NCBI GenBank assembly: GCA_002367355.1
Contig: DFBQ01000012.1
Span: 3,016 to 34,396, forward strand
Source of the DNA: Deltaproteobacteria bacterium UBA3076
GTDB taxonomy: Bacteria > Desulfobacterota > Dissulfuribacteria > Dissulfuribacterales > UBA3076
Length of the DNA stretch: 31,381 bases
Direction of reading: 5' to 3'
Under the pieces are notes generated by a model, which ran no database searches, was not told the DNA's origin, and was given only the letters and a program-made list of their open reading frames with translations. Shown here piece by piece: positions 1 through 8,344 of this stretch; the first letter of the stretch is position 1; every line of letters starts with the position of its first letter. The position numbers were made by a program, and so were the translations under genes.

Positions 1-65
1 AATTTAAATAATTTCTCGTGAACCCGCCAGAACACCGGGGCCGAAGTAGCCGCAACGATGATCAT
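1..65 (-). CDS. possible start of a further gene, cut by the window edge
   Basis: An ATG at 65 on the minus strand opens a frame that stays open to the window edge (21 complete codons, beginning MIIVAATSAPVFW). It lies 29 nt downstream of the GMC oxidoreductase stop, on the same strand, so it could be the next gene of the operon. No convincing Shine-Dalgarno sequence is visible (only TTAGG close to the ATG). The fragment is too short to assign to a family, and a chance open frame is equally possible. Confidence 0.2.
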   Translation of the reverse strand, partial: MIIVAATSAPVFWRVHEKLFK

Positions 66-94
66 GGCCTAATTTGCATTTAGCGCCTCAGGGC

Positions 95-1690
95 CTATAA
101 ATATCCCTTTTTACCTTCCTCGATCAAATACCTGACTGCGCGTGTCCCAAGAGCTTGAATAGTGAGTGCAGGATTTGCAGTACCACCAGATACAAAAACA
201 CTACCATCAACAAGAAATAAATTTGGCACATCGTGACATTGACAAAAACTGTTACATACCGAAGTTTTTGGTGATTTACCCATGCGGCAGGTGCCCATAT
301 TATGTCCTCCCCCCCCCTTCCTGTACCTCATCTTAAGTATTTCAGTTGCCCCCGCAGCAGCATAAATTTCTCTTAGGTTTTTCTCCATGGCCTTGAGCAT
401 TAATTTGTCATTATCGTATAGATTGAAAGTTATGCGTGGCACCGGCATACCATAATGATCTACGACTTCAGGATCTAACTCTACTCGGTTCCGTTCGTCA
501 GGTAGCTGTTCACCAACAGCAACTATCCCTGCTATATGACCAAAAACCCTGTGTAAATATTTTTTGTGTGAAGTGCCCCATCCTGGAACGGATAAAGCCA
601 GTTGTGCAGGCCCCCTGATACCGCTATTAAGCTCAAGAGACCAGCCTCTGGCAAAAGAATTTTTTTTGTTGGTTCCCGCCCGATCCAGGGAAATCGCTCC
701 TCCGAAAAATCCTCGATATGAATCTATGCGATCTGGAAAAACAGCGGCCGAGAACAGGGAAATATGTTGCATCCAATTCCTCCCCACCATGCCACTGCTG
801 TTGGCCAGTCCGTCAGGATGTTGCGAAGATTTTGAATTCAATAGAAGCCTCGGAGTTTGGACAGTACCTGCAGAAACTATTATAATTTTTGCTTTCTGTT
901 CATGTTCCATACCGTTTTTGTCAAAATAAACGACACTTTTGGCCTTGCCATTCGCATCGGTTTCTATCCTGGTCACAACACATTCTGGTCGGATTTGCAC
1001 CTTGCCTGTTGCTTCAGCCTTAGGGATATACGTAACATCCACCGAACTACGGGCCCCGGTCATACATCCATACTCGCACTCACCACATTGAACACATATT
1101 GGACGCCCATCAAAGGGACGGGAATTTCTTGCTACTGGTACTGGCCACAATCGTATCCCCAGCTCATCACATCCCCGTTTTACGATTTTATTGGTATGAG
1201 AAAATTCAAACGGGGGATTAGGATATTTTTCTATATCTGGAAACCAAGGATCGGCACCGGCACCAGACACTCCTAATTCCCATTCAACTTTTCGATAATA
1301 TGGTGCGAGTTCCTCGTAAGTGATAGGCCAATCCATACCTACTCCGTCGTGACTTCTAATACTAAAATCATCGGGTAATAGCCGAGGACAGTATGCAAGG
1401 TACCGCAGAGTAGTTCCCCCAACTCCGTAGGCAACACTGGGCCTGTGGGTATCTTTACTCGCAACTGTCACTCTATCCATTTTGGGTACCCTGAAAATTT
1501 CCCTCTGATCCTCAAGGGCCCTTTCCCAGTCCCGCTGTGTAGCACCACAAAAATCGTGGAGTGGGTTAAACCGTTTACCAGCTTCCAGTACCACTATGCA
1601 AATCCCGTTTTCACCTAACTCTTTAGCAGCCAAGCCACCACCGGCACCGGAACCAATTATACAAACATCTACTTCATCCAATTTGATCAT
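95..1690 (-). CDS. GMC-family FAD-dependent oxidoreductase (gluconate/alcohol dehydrogenase flavoprotein type)
   Basis: Probable flavoprotein that oxidises a sugar, polyol or alcohol and passes electrons to a haem partner. The 531-residue product starts with an FAD-binding Rossmann motif (GSGAGGG near residues 13-19, then VVLEAG). It has GVGGTTLRY about 100 residues in, and a C-terminal GMC domain with the expected catalytic His (GGHNMGTCRMG, about residue 461) and Asn (TANPALT, about 504). A cysteine group, CVQCGECEYGC (about 196-206), recalls the Fe-S cysteines of bacterial FAD-glucose/fructose dehydrogenases; a cluster here is inference. I chose the ATG at 1690 because GGAGA lies 6 nt upstream; a longer frame from 1732 lacks such a site and overlaps the upstream gene. 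It lies 2 nt after the subunit-3-like gene, so the two are probably coupled. No export signal is seen; it may be co-exported with that Tat-signalled partner. The substrate is unknown. Confidence 0.88.
   Translation of the reverse strand: MIKLDEVDVCIIGSGAGGGLAAKELGENGICIVVLEAGKRFNPLHDFCGATQRDWERALEDQREIFRVPKMDRVTVASKDTHRPSVAYGVGGTTLRYLAYCPRLLPDDFSIRSHDGVGMDWPITYEELAPYYRKVEWELGVSGAGADPWFPDIEKYPNPPFEFSHTNKIVKRGCDELGIRLWPVPVARNSRPFDGRPICVQCGECEYGCMTGARSSVDVTYIPKAEATGKVQIRPECVVTRIETDANGKAKSVVYFDKNGMEHEQKAKIIIVSAGTVQTPRLLLNSKSSQHPDGLANSSGMVGRNWMQHISLFSAAVFPDRIDSYRGFFGGAISLDRAGTNKKNSFARGWSLELNSGIRGPAQLALSVPGWGTSHKKYLHRVFGHIAGIVAVGEQLPDERNRVELDPEVVDHYGMPVPRITFNLYDNDKLMLKAMEKNLREIYAAAGATEILKMRYRKGGGGHNMGTCRMGKSPKTSVCNSFCQCHDVPNLFLVDGSVFVSGGTANPALTIQALGTRAVRYLIEEGKKGYL
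309..317. repeat. C9/G9 homopolymer inside the GMC gene
   Basis: Nine C on the plus strand (nine G in the coding sense) encode part of the glycine run just before the predicted catalytic His of the GMC oxidoreductase. A tract this long can slip in replication or be miscounted in sequencing. The frame is intact at nine. Confidence 0.8.
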
Positions 1691-1692
1691 TA

Positions 1693-2511
1693 TTATTCTC
1701 CATTTAAACAAAAACTGTGAGGTTCGTGACAATCCTGACAGATATTATGGCTTTTCGTGACTTTTTCATGCAAGTAATCAAAATGGCAGTTCTGGCATAC
1801 TCGGTCATCGATTTTGCGTATGCCTCCACTATAATTGACTTTAGAAGGTGGGCTCGAATAATCTGAATAACCGTTAGGCTGTGGTGGCCCAAAATAACCG
1901 ATTTCTTTCCAGATTATGGGACTAGAAAAATATCCATAAAATACATCTTTTCTGGTTGTGCGAAAAAAACGATTGAGGTTACCGATGCCATACTTTTCCA
2001 TCCAGATTCTATATATCTTGCGCCAGACTCTTCCTGTGAATCCTGAATGCGATAATTTTGGCCTTGGCTCATTTTCCTCGATAGTATGTAAAAGGGCTAT
2101 CTGATCTTTCTCTTTCAGCATCAAGAAGCCTTTATCGTAATTTTTTTCACTGAGCCGATCGATCCAGTTCAGCCCATCCCTGTACCATCTTTGCCTATCT
2201 TTTGAATGTGCTGTCAATTGATCAATATAGTCAGCTACACCAACCTCTGTCGCTCCAGGAGTTTCATCAGTGGGCACAATAAGTGCCGCGACTGTCGCAA
2301 CCATAGTGTATTGACGTTGAGTGAAGAATTTCCGCTCTTGAGGCGAGTTGAGCGATTCTTTTTCTGCAGCCAGTGCATAACTTTCCAGCCTGTCCGGATA
2401 TTTGTTACCTTGTATGGCTACATTTCTAAGTCCTGTGAGCCAACTTCCGGTAAACAAAGCACCTAATGCAGAAAGTTTGAGAAAATTCCTTCGTGAAAAA
2501 TGGCTAGCCAT
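1693..2511 (-). CDS. gluconate 2-dehydrogenase subunit 3-like protein, Tat signal, two C-terminal haem c motifs
   Basis: Small subunit that probably pairs with the GMC flavoprotein 2 nt downstream. The 272-residue product has a twin-arginine signal (SRRNFLKLSALGALF, residues 6-20) and then a helical region typical of gluconate 2-dehydrogenase subunit 3 (RQYTMVATVAALIVPTDETPGA). After residue 225 there is a tail with CQNCH (239-243) and CQDCH (258-262), the latter followed by EPH. Classical three-component dehydrogenases have a separate cytochrome c subunit, so a fused di-haem tail would let this subunit take electrons from FAD directly. Tat export would place the complex in the periplasm. The start fits the signal peptide; no strong Shine-Dalgarno is obvious. 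The family call rests on sequence resemblance. Confidence 0.8.
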   Translation of the reverse strand: MASHFSRRNFLKLSALGALFTGSWLTGLRNVAIQGNKYPDRLESYALAAEKESLNSPQERKFFTQRQYTMVATVAALIVPTDETPGATEVGVADYIDQLTAHSKDRQRWYRDGLNWIDRLSEKNYDKGFLMLKEKDQIALLHTIEENEPRPKLSHSGFTGRVWRKIYRIWMEKYGIGNLNRFFRTTRKDVFYGYFSSPIIWKEIGYFGPPQPNGYSDYSSPPSKVNYSGGIRKIDDRVCQNCHFDYLHEKVTKSHNICQDCHEPHSFCLNGE

Positions 2512-2532
2512 ACCAGAAAACCTCCATCGTTA

Positions 2533-3585
2533 TTATAACCACTCCAGATTATCGTTTAATATGCCTTTTGATCGTAAATCATTAAGTACCTTTAATCTAA
2601 TTAAAGTAGAATCCCTGAACTCAGAATCTGAAAAATTCATGGCCTGCAATCCATCTCGCAGGTCCAATATTGCCTCTTCCAATCTAATCACTGGTTGGTA
2701 GTCAGGAGCAAGTTTCCGGTATAAGCTAAAATCCACTTGATATGATCGTTTGTCTGGCTGTGCCTCTTTATTGATTGATATCTCCACACCGGGCAATACG
2801 GCAGCAACAGCTTCAGCCAGATCTTTAACCTGATAGTTCCATTCATCACTCCCGACATTTACAACCAGGAATTTTCCTCCTTTTGCAGGATCTCGTCCAA
2901 TTGCCCAATCAATGGCTCGTGCCATATCGTGAATATGGATAAGAGGGCGCCATGGAGTACCATCACTCAAGATCGTTATCTTCCCGGTAGATACGGCACA
3001 AGCAGCAAAATCATTTAAAACTAGGTCAAGTCGTAGACGCTCACTCATTCCACAAGCAGTTCCAAAACGTAAAATGGTAACATTAAAGTTCGAATCCGCT
3101 AACGGCTTAAGGTCTTTCTCAGTAAAAACTTTCGATTTGGCATAGGCAGTCAAGGGATTTAATCCGGAACCTTCGCTTTTTGGCCCTCCCTCGGCAAAAC
3201 CATATGTGCTGCAACTAGAGGCAAAAATAAATGACTTGACTCCAGCTTCTTTGGCTCTCTTCGCGAGACTTATGCTTGCCTGATAATTAACATCAAGAGT
3301 GACTTCTTCAAAGGTATTCCCCATTGGATCATTGGAAATGGCAGCTAGATGCACAACAGCATCTACATCTTTAAGTGAAATTATATCGGATGGCCATCTT
3401 CTTAAATCAGCAAAATACTGAACATCAACGCGATGCTCGGGAAGAGTCTCTGAGTTGGACAGACAATGAGCAAAATAACCCATGTCAAGACCAATAATAT
3501 TTATATCATCATAAGTAAAACGTAAATGTTGTACAAGACATGGTCCAACATAACCCATATTCCCCGTAACAAGAACGTTCATCAT
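2533..3585 (-). CDS. NAD-dependent nucleotide-sugar epimerase/dehydratase (extended SDR)
   Basis: Acts on a nucleotide-activated sugar in the cytoplasm. The 350-residue product has the extended-SDR nucleotide motif TGNMGYVG (7-14), DVDAVVHLAAIS (73-84) and the active-site pair Y148/K152 in YAKSK, preceded by SSCSTYG. It resembles the WcaG/GalE-like group; the exact reaction (epimerase, dehydratase or reductase) cannot be read from sequence. There are two adjacent ATG codons (3585 and 3582); AAAGGAG lies 3 nt before the first and 6 nt before the second, so the second may be the real start. The LhgO-like gene ends 9 nt upstream and the subunit-3-like gene starts 21 nt downstream. It is not an obvious CDP-glucose 4,6-dehydratase (RfbG). 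Confidence 0.85.
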   Translation of the reverse strand: MMNVLVTGNMGYVGPCLVQHLRFTYDDINIIGLDMGYFAHCLSNSETLPEHRVDVQYFADLRRWPSDIISLKDVDAVVHLAAISNDPMGNTFEEVTLDVNYQASISLAKRAKEAGVKSFIFASSCSTYGFAEGGPKSEGSGLNPLTAYAKSKVFTEKDLKPLADSNFNVTILRFGTACGMSERLRLDLVLNDFAACAVSTGKITILSDGTPWRPLIHIHDMARAIDWAIGRDPAKGGKFLVVNVGSDEWNYQVKDLAEAVAAVLPGVEISINKEAQPDKRSYQVDFSLYRKLAPDYQPVIRLEEAILDLRDGLQAMNFSDSEFRDSTLIRLKVLNDLRSKGILNDNLEWL

Positions 3586-3594
3586 AAACTCCTT

Positions 3595-4794
3595 TTAGTT
3601 AAGCTTTTTCGTAATTTCTTCACAAACATAACGAGCAAAGGGAATACAACAAGTAAATCCGGGAGAGACAGCATTGAGAACATGCATGGATTCCTGATCC
3701 CCTTCGAGGACAAAATCCATTACCAATTTCCTTTGTTTAATATTTACGAGTTGGGCTCGAATACCTGGCCTAGCCCACCTTTTAAAATTCTGACTACTTA
3801 TTCCGTTAGCTAAAAGGCTGGCCAGATCAACCATTCTTTGGCGCGAATATTTTCTGATTTCTTCCCAAGCCAATTTCTTGAAATCAAAATCAGAAAACGC
3901 CATTAGATTCAGCTCTCTCTTAATGATATCCAGAAACTCTGAAAAATTGAAATTTTTAAATCCCTGATAATGTTCACGCCAAAAGGCGGGAATAGCTGTC
4001 GGCCCTATCTTTGCCTTACCACTTGCTGTAACCGTGAAATGGACGCCTAAAAAAGGGTTTTTTAAATTCGGCACCGGATAAATATTGGTCCGTATGGCGC
4101 CAACGGGTTCGTCCGAATATAAATAAAGACCTTTGAAGGGAAGAATCCTATAGGTTTCGGAAAAACCGAAATCTCTCGCCACCCTGTCAGCATAAAGCCC
4201 GCCGGCGTTAACCACATAGCCAGACTGGTACCGCCCATTTGAAGTAACAATAGTGCACCCTTTCCTGGCCAGATATTTCGTTTCATATTTAATCTCAACC
4301 CCCTCATCCCTGGCGTCTTGTTCCATACTTTTTACAACAGATAGAGGCTCTACGGAGCAGGTGGTAGGAGAAAAAATGGCCTTCTCACATGACCGTACTC
4401 TGGGTTCAATTAACCAGGCTTCTTCTGTTGTTATCTCTTCCAGTTCAACTCCGTTAAATCTCCCCCTTCTCAATAGTTCTTCAAGAGCTGTAAGCTCTGA
4501 GGCGTCTTTTGTAACCACCAGCTTGCCGCATTTGTTCACAGGAATTTTCTTTCTCTCGCAATATTCTCTGAGGAATTTGTTGCCATCTTTAGTAAACTTG
4601 GCTTTCAGGCTATCAGATGTGTAATAGAATCCTGCATGGAGAACTCCGCTGTTTCTCCCGCTAGCATGTGCGGCGCACTCTTTTTCTTTCTCTATCAATA
4701 CAACCTTAGATTCTGAAAACCTTCTTTTCAGCTCTAAGGCAATATTGATACCGATAATGCCCGCACCTATGACTAAAAAATCGGAGTTGGTCAT
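3595..4794 (-). CDS. FAD-dependent oxidoreductase, L-2-hydroxyglutarate oxidase (LhgO)-like
   Basis: DAO-superfamily flavoenzyme of 399 residues, the usual length for LhgO. The N-terminus has the dinucleotide motif GAGIIG (10-15) and an acidic residue at the end of the second strand (VVLIEKE). The family hallmark ASGRNSGVLHAGFYY follows near residues 44-58. The C-terminus has SPGFTCCIPFARYV, which fits the FAD-closing segment. LhgO oxidises L-2-hydroxyglutarate to 2-oxoglutarate, but the position between two nucleotide-sugar genes suggests a 2-hydroxy acid or sugar-derived substrate made for the polysaccharide. The substrate is inference. A Shine-Dalgarno-like AGGA lies 8 nt before the ATG. 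Confidence 0.82.
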   Translation of the reverse strand: MTNSDFLVIGAGIIGINIALELKRRFSESKVVLIEKEKECAAHASGRNSGVLHAGFYYTSDSLKAKFTKDGNKFLREYCERKKIPVNKCGKLVVTKDASELTALEELLRRGRFNGVELEEITTEEAWLIEPRVRSCEKAIFSPTTCSVEPLSVVKSMEQDARDEGVEIKYETKYLARKGCTIVTSNGRYQSGYVVNAGGLYADRVARDFGFSETYRILPFKGLYLYSDEPVGAIRTNIYPVPNLKNPFLGVHFTVTASGKAKIGPTAIPAFWREHYQGFKNFNFSEFLDIIKRELNLMAFSDFDFKKLAWEEIRKYSRQRMVDLASLLANGISSQNFKRWARPGIRAQLVNIKQRKLVMDFVLEGDQESMHVLNAVSPGFTCCIPFARYVCEEITKKLN

Positions 4795-4833
4795 GGAGTT
4801 ATTCCTGATTACAAAGCTGAAAAAAATCCTTTT

Positions 4834-5655
4834 TTATAAACACAAAGCCCTTTCTAATCCATCAGGTGTTCCAATATCCAGACATGTTCCCTCGGCAAAT
4901 TCTATTCCTATTACCCTCAAACCTTGTTTAATGCCTTCCTGAATCATGTCACTTATAAAAAATTCTTGCTGGCGTTGTCCAGAATAACTCACTTTGTCCC
5001 GCTTATTCCCTGAGTATCTAATGGCTAATTGTTGATGCATAAAATTGGTAAATACAGGTGTCCAAACCGCTATTATCCAGGTATACGTGGATATAGTCTG
5101 CTTAGACTTGACACTAATTTTTTGTACATTTCCTTTCTCATCACAGTCGACCATATCCCAATTTTGGTCAGGACTATCTACCGGAAACATACCAAGTACA
5201 ACATCTGAACCGGTCTCAGTTTGCCTTTCAAGCAGTTTCACAAACGCATCATCAGGCTCGAAAATTATGTCAGGGAATCCAAAGGCCACACGACTTTCCT
5301 TAATAAACGGAAAGGCCTGGTCCAGTGTATAGGGTACACTGGGAGATTGTCCCATCACTATGTAGGCTAGATACATGTTCAGTATGGATCCGTTGCCTAA
5401 ATATGATGGAATATCCCATTTGCCTTCACGTAAAACTATGTAGACCCGCGTTACTCCAGCCTTTTTCATTCTTTCTAAAAGATTGAGGCAGACAGGTTTG
5501 GGACGCACTGATTGTCCATCTTCCAATTGTAAGAAACCTATTGGATATAATTCCTTGCTAAAAGGCAATGGAGACAGACGCGACCCCTTTCCTGCAGCCG
5601 GAATGAGGCCGATCAGCTCTTGTTGTTGATAGCTCTCTGGAAAGATCTCTGTCAC
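4834..5655 (-). CDS. sugar-1-phosphate nucleotidyltransferase
   Basis: Probable enzyme joining an NTP to a sugar 1-phosphate. The N-terminal signature LIPAAGKGSRLSPLPFSKEL is the nucleotide-binding loop of the RmlA/GalU-like family, and GFPDIIF holds the probable metal-binding Asp. At 273 residues it is near the length of RmlA-type enzymes. The start codon is GTG at 5655: an in-frame TAA lies two codons upstream and no later start precedes the binding loop. No Shine-Dalgarno is visible. It is the second nucleotidyltransferase of the cassette beside rfbF, so at least two activated sugars seem to be made. Which nucleotide and sugar are used cannot be told. Confidence 0.82.
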   Translation of the reverse strand: MTEIFPESYQQQELIGLIPAAGKGSRLSPLPFSKELYPIGFLQLEDGQSVRPKPVCLNLLERMKKAGVTRVYIVLREGKWDIPSYLGNGSILNMYLAYIVMGQSPSVPYTLDQAFPFIKESRVAFGFPDIIFEPDDAFVKLLERQTETGSDVVLGMFPVDSPDQNWDMVDCDEKGNVQKISVKSKQTISTYTWIIAVWTPVFTNFMHQQLAIRYSGNKRDKVSYSGQRQQEFFISDMIQEGIKQGLRVIGIEFAEGTCLDIGTPDGLERALCL

Positions 5656-5722
5656 AATTTATGAAATTTACAATATGAAGAAGATAACTCGAAACTGATT
5701 ATGCGTGACAGATGTGTCCAGA

Positions 5723-6454
5723 TTAATTGGATTTGCACATTGGTCTGATATTGATGTCTGTCACTTCTGCACTGGATGGCAAACACAACGAATTTATCAC
5801 TACTGCTGCCACATCCTGTGGCTGCAGTAGAACCTCAGGCTGATAAATCCTGCCTTCCATTCGAAAAATCTTTTCCTGCATCGGGCTGGCGGTACGGCCT
5901 GGAAATATGCTGATAACCCGTATTCCTTCTGGATTAACTTCCCGGCGAAAGCTATCAGCTACAGCTCTCAGGGCATGTTTTGTTGCTGCATATTGGCCCA
6001 CATTGGCTGATGCCGTGACGCCGGCACTGGAGTTGATAAACACCACCTGAGCAAAGCCGGATAGTCTTAATAAGGGCAAAAGGGCTTGAGTCAAAAAATA
6101 AGGTGCTCGTACATTCGTCTTATACTGCCAGTCAAAATCCTCCACCGGAGCAGACTCGAGTTTCCCCAGCGAAATAACGCCTGCGCTGTGAATTAATATA
6201 TCGATATGTCCGAAAATCTTCCTGATATAATCAGACATATTCTTTATTTCAGCATCTTGAGTAAGGTCAATTTGACAGCGATGAATTTGAGACGTTAACT
6301 GATCCACCTTTCCTGCAACAGTTTGCAAAGCTTTTATATTTCGCCCCAACAAGAAAAGATTAACACCCTTGGCAGCAAGATCTAAGGCAATGGTTTCGCC
6401 TATACCACTACTGGCTCCCGTTATGACCGCATTTTGATTTTTGATAGAAGACAT
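5723..6454 (-). CDS. short-chain dehydrogenase/reductase (classical SDR)
   Basis: Cytoplasmic NAD(P)-dependent oxidoreductase of 243 residues, the classical SDR length. Seen directly: cofactor motif TGASSGIG (12-19), HSAG (89-92) in place of NNAG, catalytic Ser in INSSAG (about 142-143) and YAATK (Y155, K159). It starts 4 nt after the stop of the DUF4910-type gene, so the two are probably co-translated. In this setting it most likely reduces a keto-sugar intermediate after the C-methyltransferase and epimerase steps; that role is inference. A weak ribosome site precedes the ATG. Confidence 0.85.
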   Translation of the reverse strand: MSSIKNQNAVITGASSGIGETIALDLAAKGVNLFLLGRNIKALQTVAGKVDQLTSQIHRCQIDLTQDAEIKNMSDYIRKIFGHIDILIHSAGVISLGKLESAPVEDFDWQYKTNVRAPYFLTQALLPLLRLSGFAQVVFINSSAGVTASANVGQYAATKHALRAVADSFRREVNPEGIRVISIFPGRTASPMQEKIFRMEGRIYQPEVLLQPQDVAAVVINSLCLPSSAEVTDINIRPMCKSN

Positions 6455-6458
6455 AAGA

Positions 6459-7775
6459 TCAGTCGGCTTTTCTTAAAAGGTTTTTATTTGTCAGAGCATG
6501 CGCTGCATTCCTGATCAAATCAAAGCTCATGTTGGATTTTTTACAAATATCCAACAAACTATTCAGACCATCAGATTGGTTTAAGACCCACAACATCGCC
6601 AATTGAAAAGAATGGCTATCATAATTACCACCTATCTTTCCATAAAGCCCTCTTTTTCCTAATTGTGGTTCACACTTAGGGTGAGTGTTAAGGAATTTAA
6701 TATTATTTTCTAACATATCTAAAACATTTAGATACAATGACAGTGATACACCAAGATTTTCCGATTTCACAAAATCAAGGTTATCGGCTGAAGTATGATA
6801 CTCGGGAAACTGACCATGCGGCGTTCTCATCAAACATCCTACAGACAGATCAAACCCGGGTGAACAGTATTGGCGCTCATCATAACCAAAAGGAAAGAAA
6901 TCTATGACATCGAACTTTTGTCCGGCCTCTTTCAGGACATGTGTTACAACATGGTCGATCTCGGCATCACCCCGCCTCGTCCTTTTGTAAGTAAATGATC
7001 CGGAATCACCAAGACAAACGGCCACTAGTCCATGTTTTATGTTGGAGACTTTAGATTCATTCAGACATAACCATGTAATTGAACCTATTGTTCCGGGAAT
7101 GAAAAGGAACCTATAAGTATACCTCAAAGAAAGGGGCTCCAGTAATCCGGCTAGTATAGCGGAGACAACATTTCCGGACAGATTGTCGTTACACAAAGAT
7201 GGATGACAGACATGCGTGGAAATCAATATTTCGTCTTCTGTCTGCCCCTTTATTACAAATTCACCATAGGTTAAATGTCCATCCTTCAAGCTGGAGTCGA
7301 TACAAACTTCATATACCTCATCTTTTAGTTGATTAAGCTGATTATGGCTGATACAGAAACCCCAATTTTCCTTATAATATGAAGTTCTGTATGGAATCCA
7401 TTCCGGATGTTCAGGTATTGAAAAAAGATGTGGCTTTAATTCTGTCAACGGCAAACTACGCTTTATCGGAACGCTATAGTTCAGGACATGTAAGTTTGAT
7501 TTATTAAAGTCTACAATTTTTTCCCCTTCTGAGTCCTTAAAATAAGCATCACTTATGTTCCATTCTTTAGGTATTGTCCAATCAAATACCTCGGTCCCAG
7601 ACAGAACCTCCTGGACGTCTATGGGTATAATTTTACCTATTATTCTGAGACTTTTTCTGACGCCGTCACCAGTAATACTCCGACAGATCGGATACAGTTC
7701 AGTCATCAATTGGTACATTTCCTTTGAAAGCTGAACAAGATCCAGGTTGTCAATTATTCTTTTAAGCTCAAACAT
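6459..7775 (-). CDS. DUF4910-type M28-like aminopeptidase-fold protein
   Basis: 438-residue protein matching, from memory, the DUF4910 group often found in nucleotide-sugar and surface polysaccharide clusters. The N-terminal part has LYPICRSITGDGVRKSL. The core has peptidase-M28-like metal-ligand motifs: ISTHVCHPSLCNDNLSGN (His and Asp, about 186-203) and, near residue 325, PEYHTSADNLDFV. The C-terminal 60 residues look like a winged-helix segment. No signal peptide is seen, so it is likely cytoplasmic. These proteins may be hydrolases or deacylases acting on a sugar intermediate, but the true reaction is not known to me. It lies 26 nt after the RfbC-type gene and 4 nt before the SDR. Confidence 0.75.
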   Translation of the reverse strand: MFELKRIIDNLDLVQLSKEMYQLMTELYPICRSITGDGVRKSLRIIGKIIPIDVQEVLSGTEVFDWTIPKEWNISDAYFKDSEGEKIVDFNKSNLHVLNYSVPIKRSLPLTELKPHLFSIPEHPEWIPYRTSYYKENWGFCISHNQLNQLKDEVYEVCIDSSLKDGHLTYGEFVIKGQTEDEILISTHVCHPSLCNDNLSGNVVSAILAGLLEPLSLRYTYRFLFIPGTIGSITWLCLNESKVSNIKHGLVAVCLGDSGSFTYKRTRRGDAEIDHVVTHVLKEAGQKFDVIDFFPFGYDERQYCSPGFDLSVGCLMRTPHGQFPEYHTSADNLDFVKSENLGVSLSLYLNVLDMLENNIKFLNTHPKCEPQLGKRGLYGKIGGNYDSHSFQLAMLWVLNQSDGLNSLLDICKKSNMSFDLIRNAAHALTNKNLLRKAD

Positions 7776-7801
7776 AGTTACTAATATCAGTTACCAAACC
7801 A

Positions 7802-8344
7802 TCATTTGTTGTTACTGTCTTCGAAGAAACCGAGGGATTTATCCTTTTCAGAAATAATACTTATTTTTTCAGGCCAGTTAATATTAAACTCCGGATCATT
7901 CCAGCGCACTCCGCGAGCATATTCTGGTGAGAAAAACTCACTCATCTGATAAAATAATTCTGTATTATCTGTCAGCGTCTGAAAACCATGGGCAAAACCT
8001 TCTGGAATAAATATCATTTTATGATTGTCAGAACTAAGTTCAATGGCAAACCATTGTTTGAAGGTTCTTGATTCAGGCCGCAGATCAACTATAACATCAA
8101 AAACAGCCCCGCTCGTGCATCTAACCAGTTTTGTCTCTTCGTGGGGAAAAATTTGAAAGTGCATCCCCCGCAATGTACCTTTTCTTTTATTGAATGAAAT
8201 GTTGCACTGCACAAGTCCTGGATTAAGACCCTGACCAGCGAACTCGCGTTGACACCAGGTTCTGGCAAAAAAACCGCGTTCATCCTGCAACTTTTCAGGC
8301 TCTATCACATATGCATCCTTGAGCGTCGTTTCTGAAAAAATCAA
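7802..8344 (-). CDS. rfbC: dTDP-4-dehydrorhamnose 3,5-epimerase-like protein, TTG start
   Basis: RmlC/RfbC-type cupin epimerase acting on a 4-keto-6-deoxy nucleotide sugar. Seen: DERGFFARTW near the N-terminus, the catalytic His in LRGMHFQ, FDVIVDLRPESRTF, FIPEGFAHGF, and the Tyr in ELFYQMSEFF. I set the start at TTG 8344: GGAGG lies 7 nt upstream, the TTG overlaps the upstream methyltransferase TGA as TTGA, and the 180-residue product then puts the catalytic His at 62, as in RmlC. An ATG at 8392 would add 16 odd residues (GWEICCPNSKCGGFR) lying within the upstream gene. With rfbF nearby, the nucleotide may be CDP rather than dTDP. The symbol denotes the family, not a proven substrate. Confidence 0.85.
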   Translation of the reverse strand: MIFSETTLKDAYVIEPEKLQDERGFFARTWCQREFAGQGLNPGLVQCNISFNKRKGTLRGMHFQIFPHEETKLVRCTSGAVFDVIVDLRPESRTFKQWFAIELSSDNHKMIFIPEGFAHGFQTLTDNTELFYQMSEFFSPEYARGVRWNDPEFNINWPEKISIISEKDKSLGFFEDSNNK

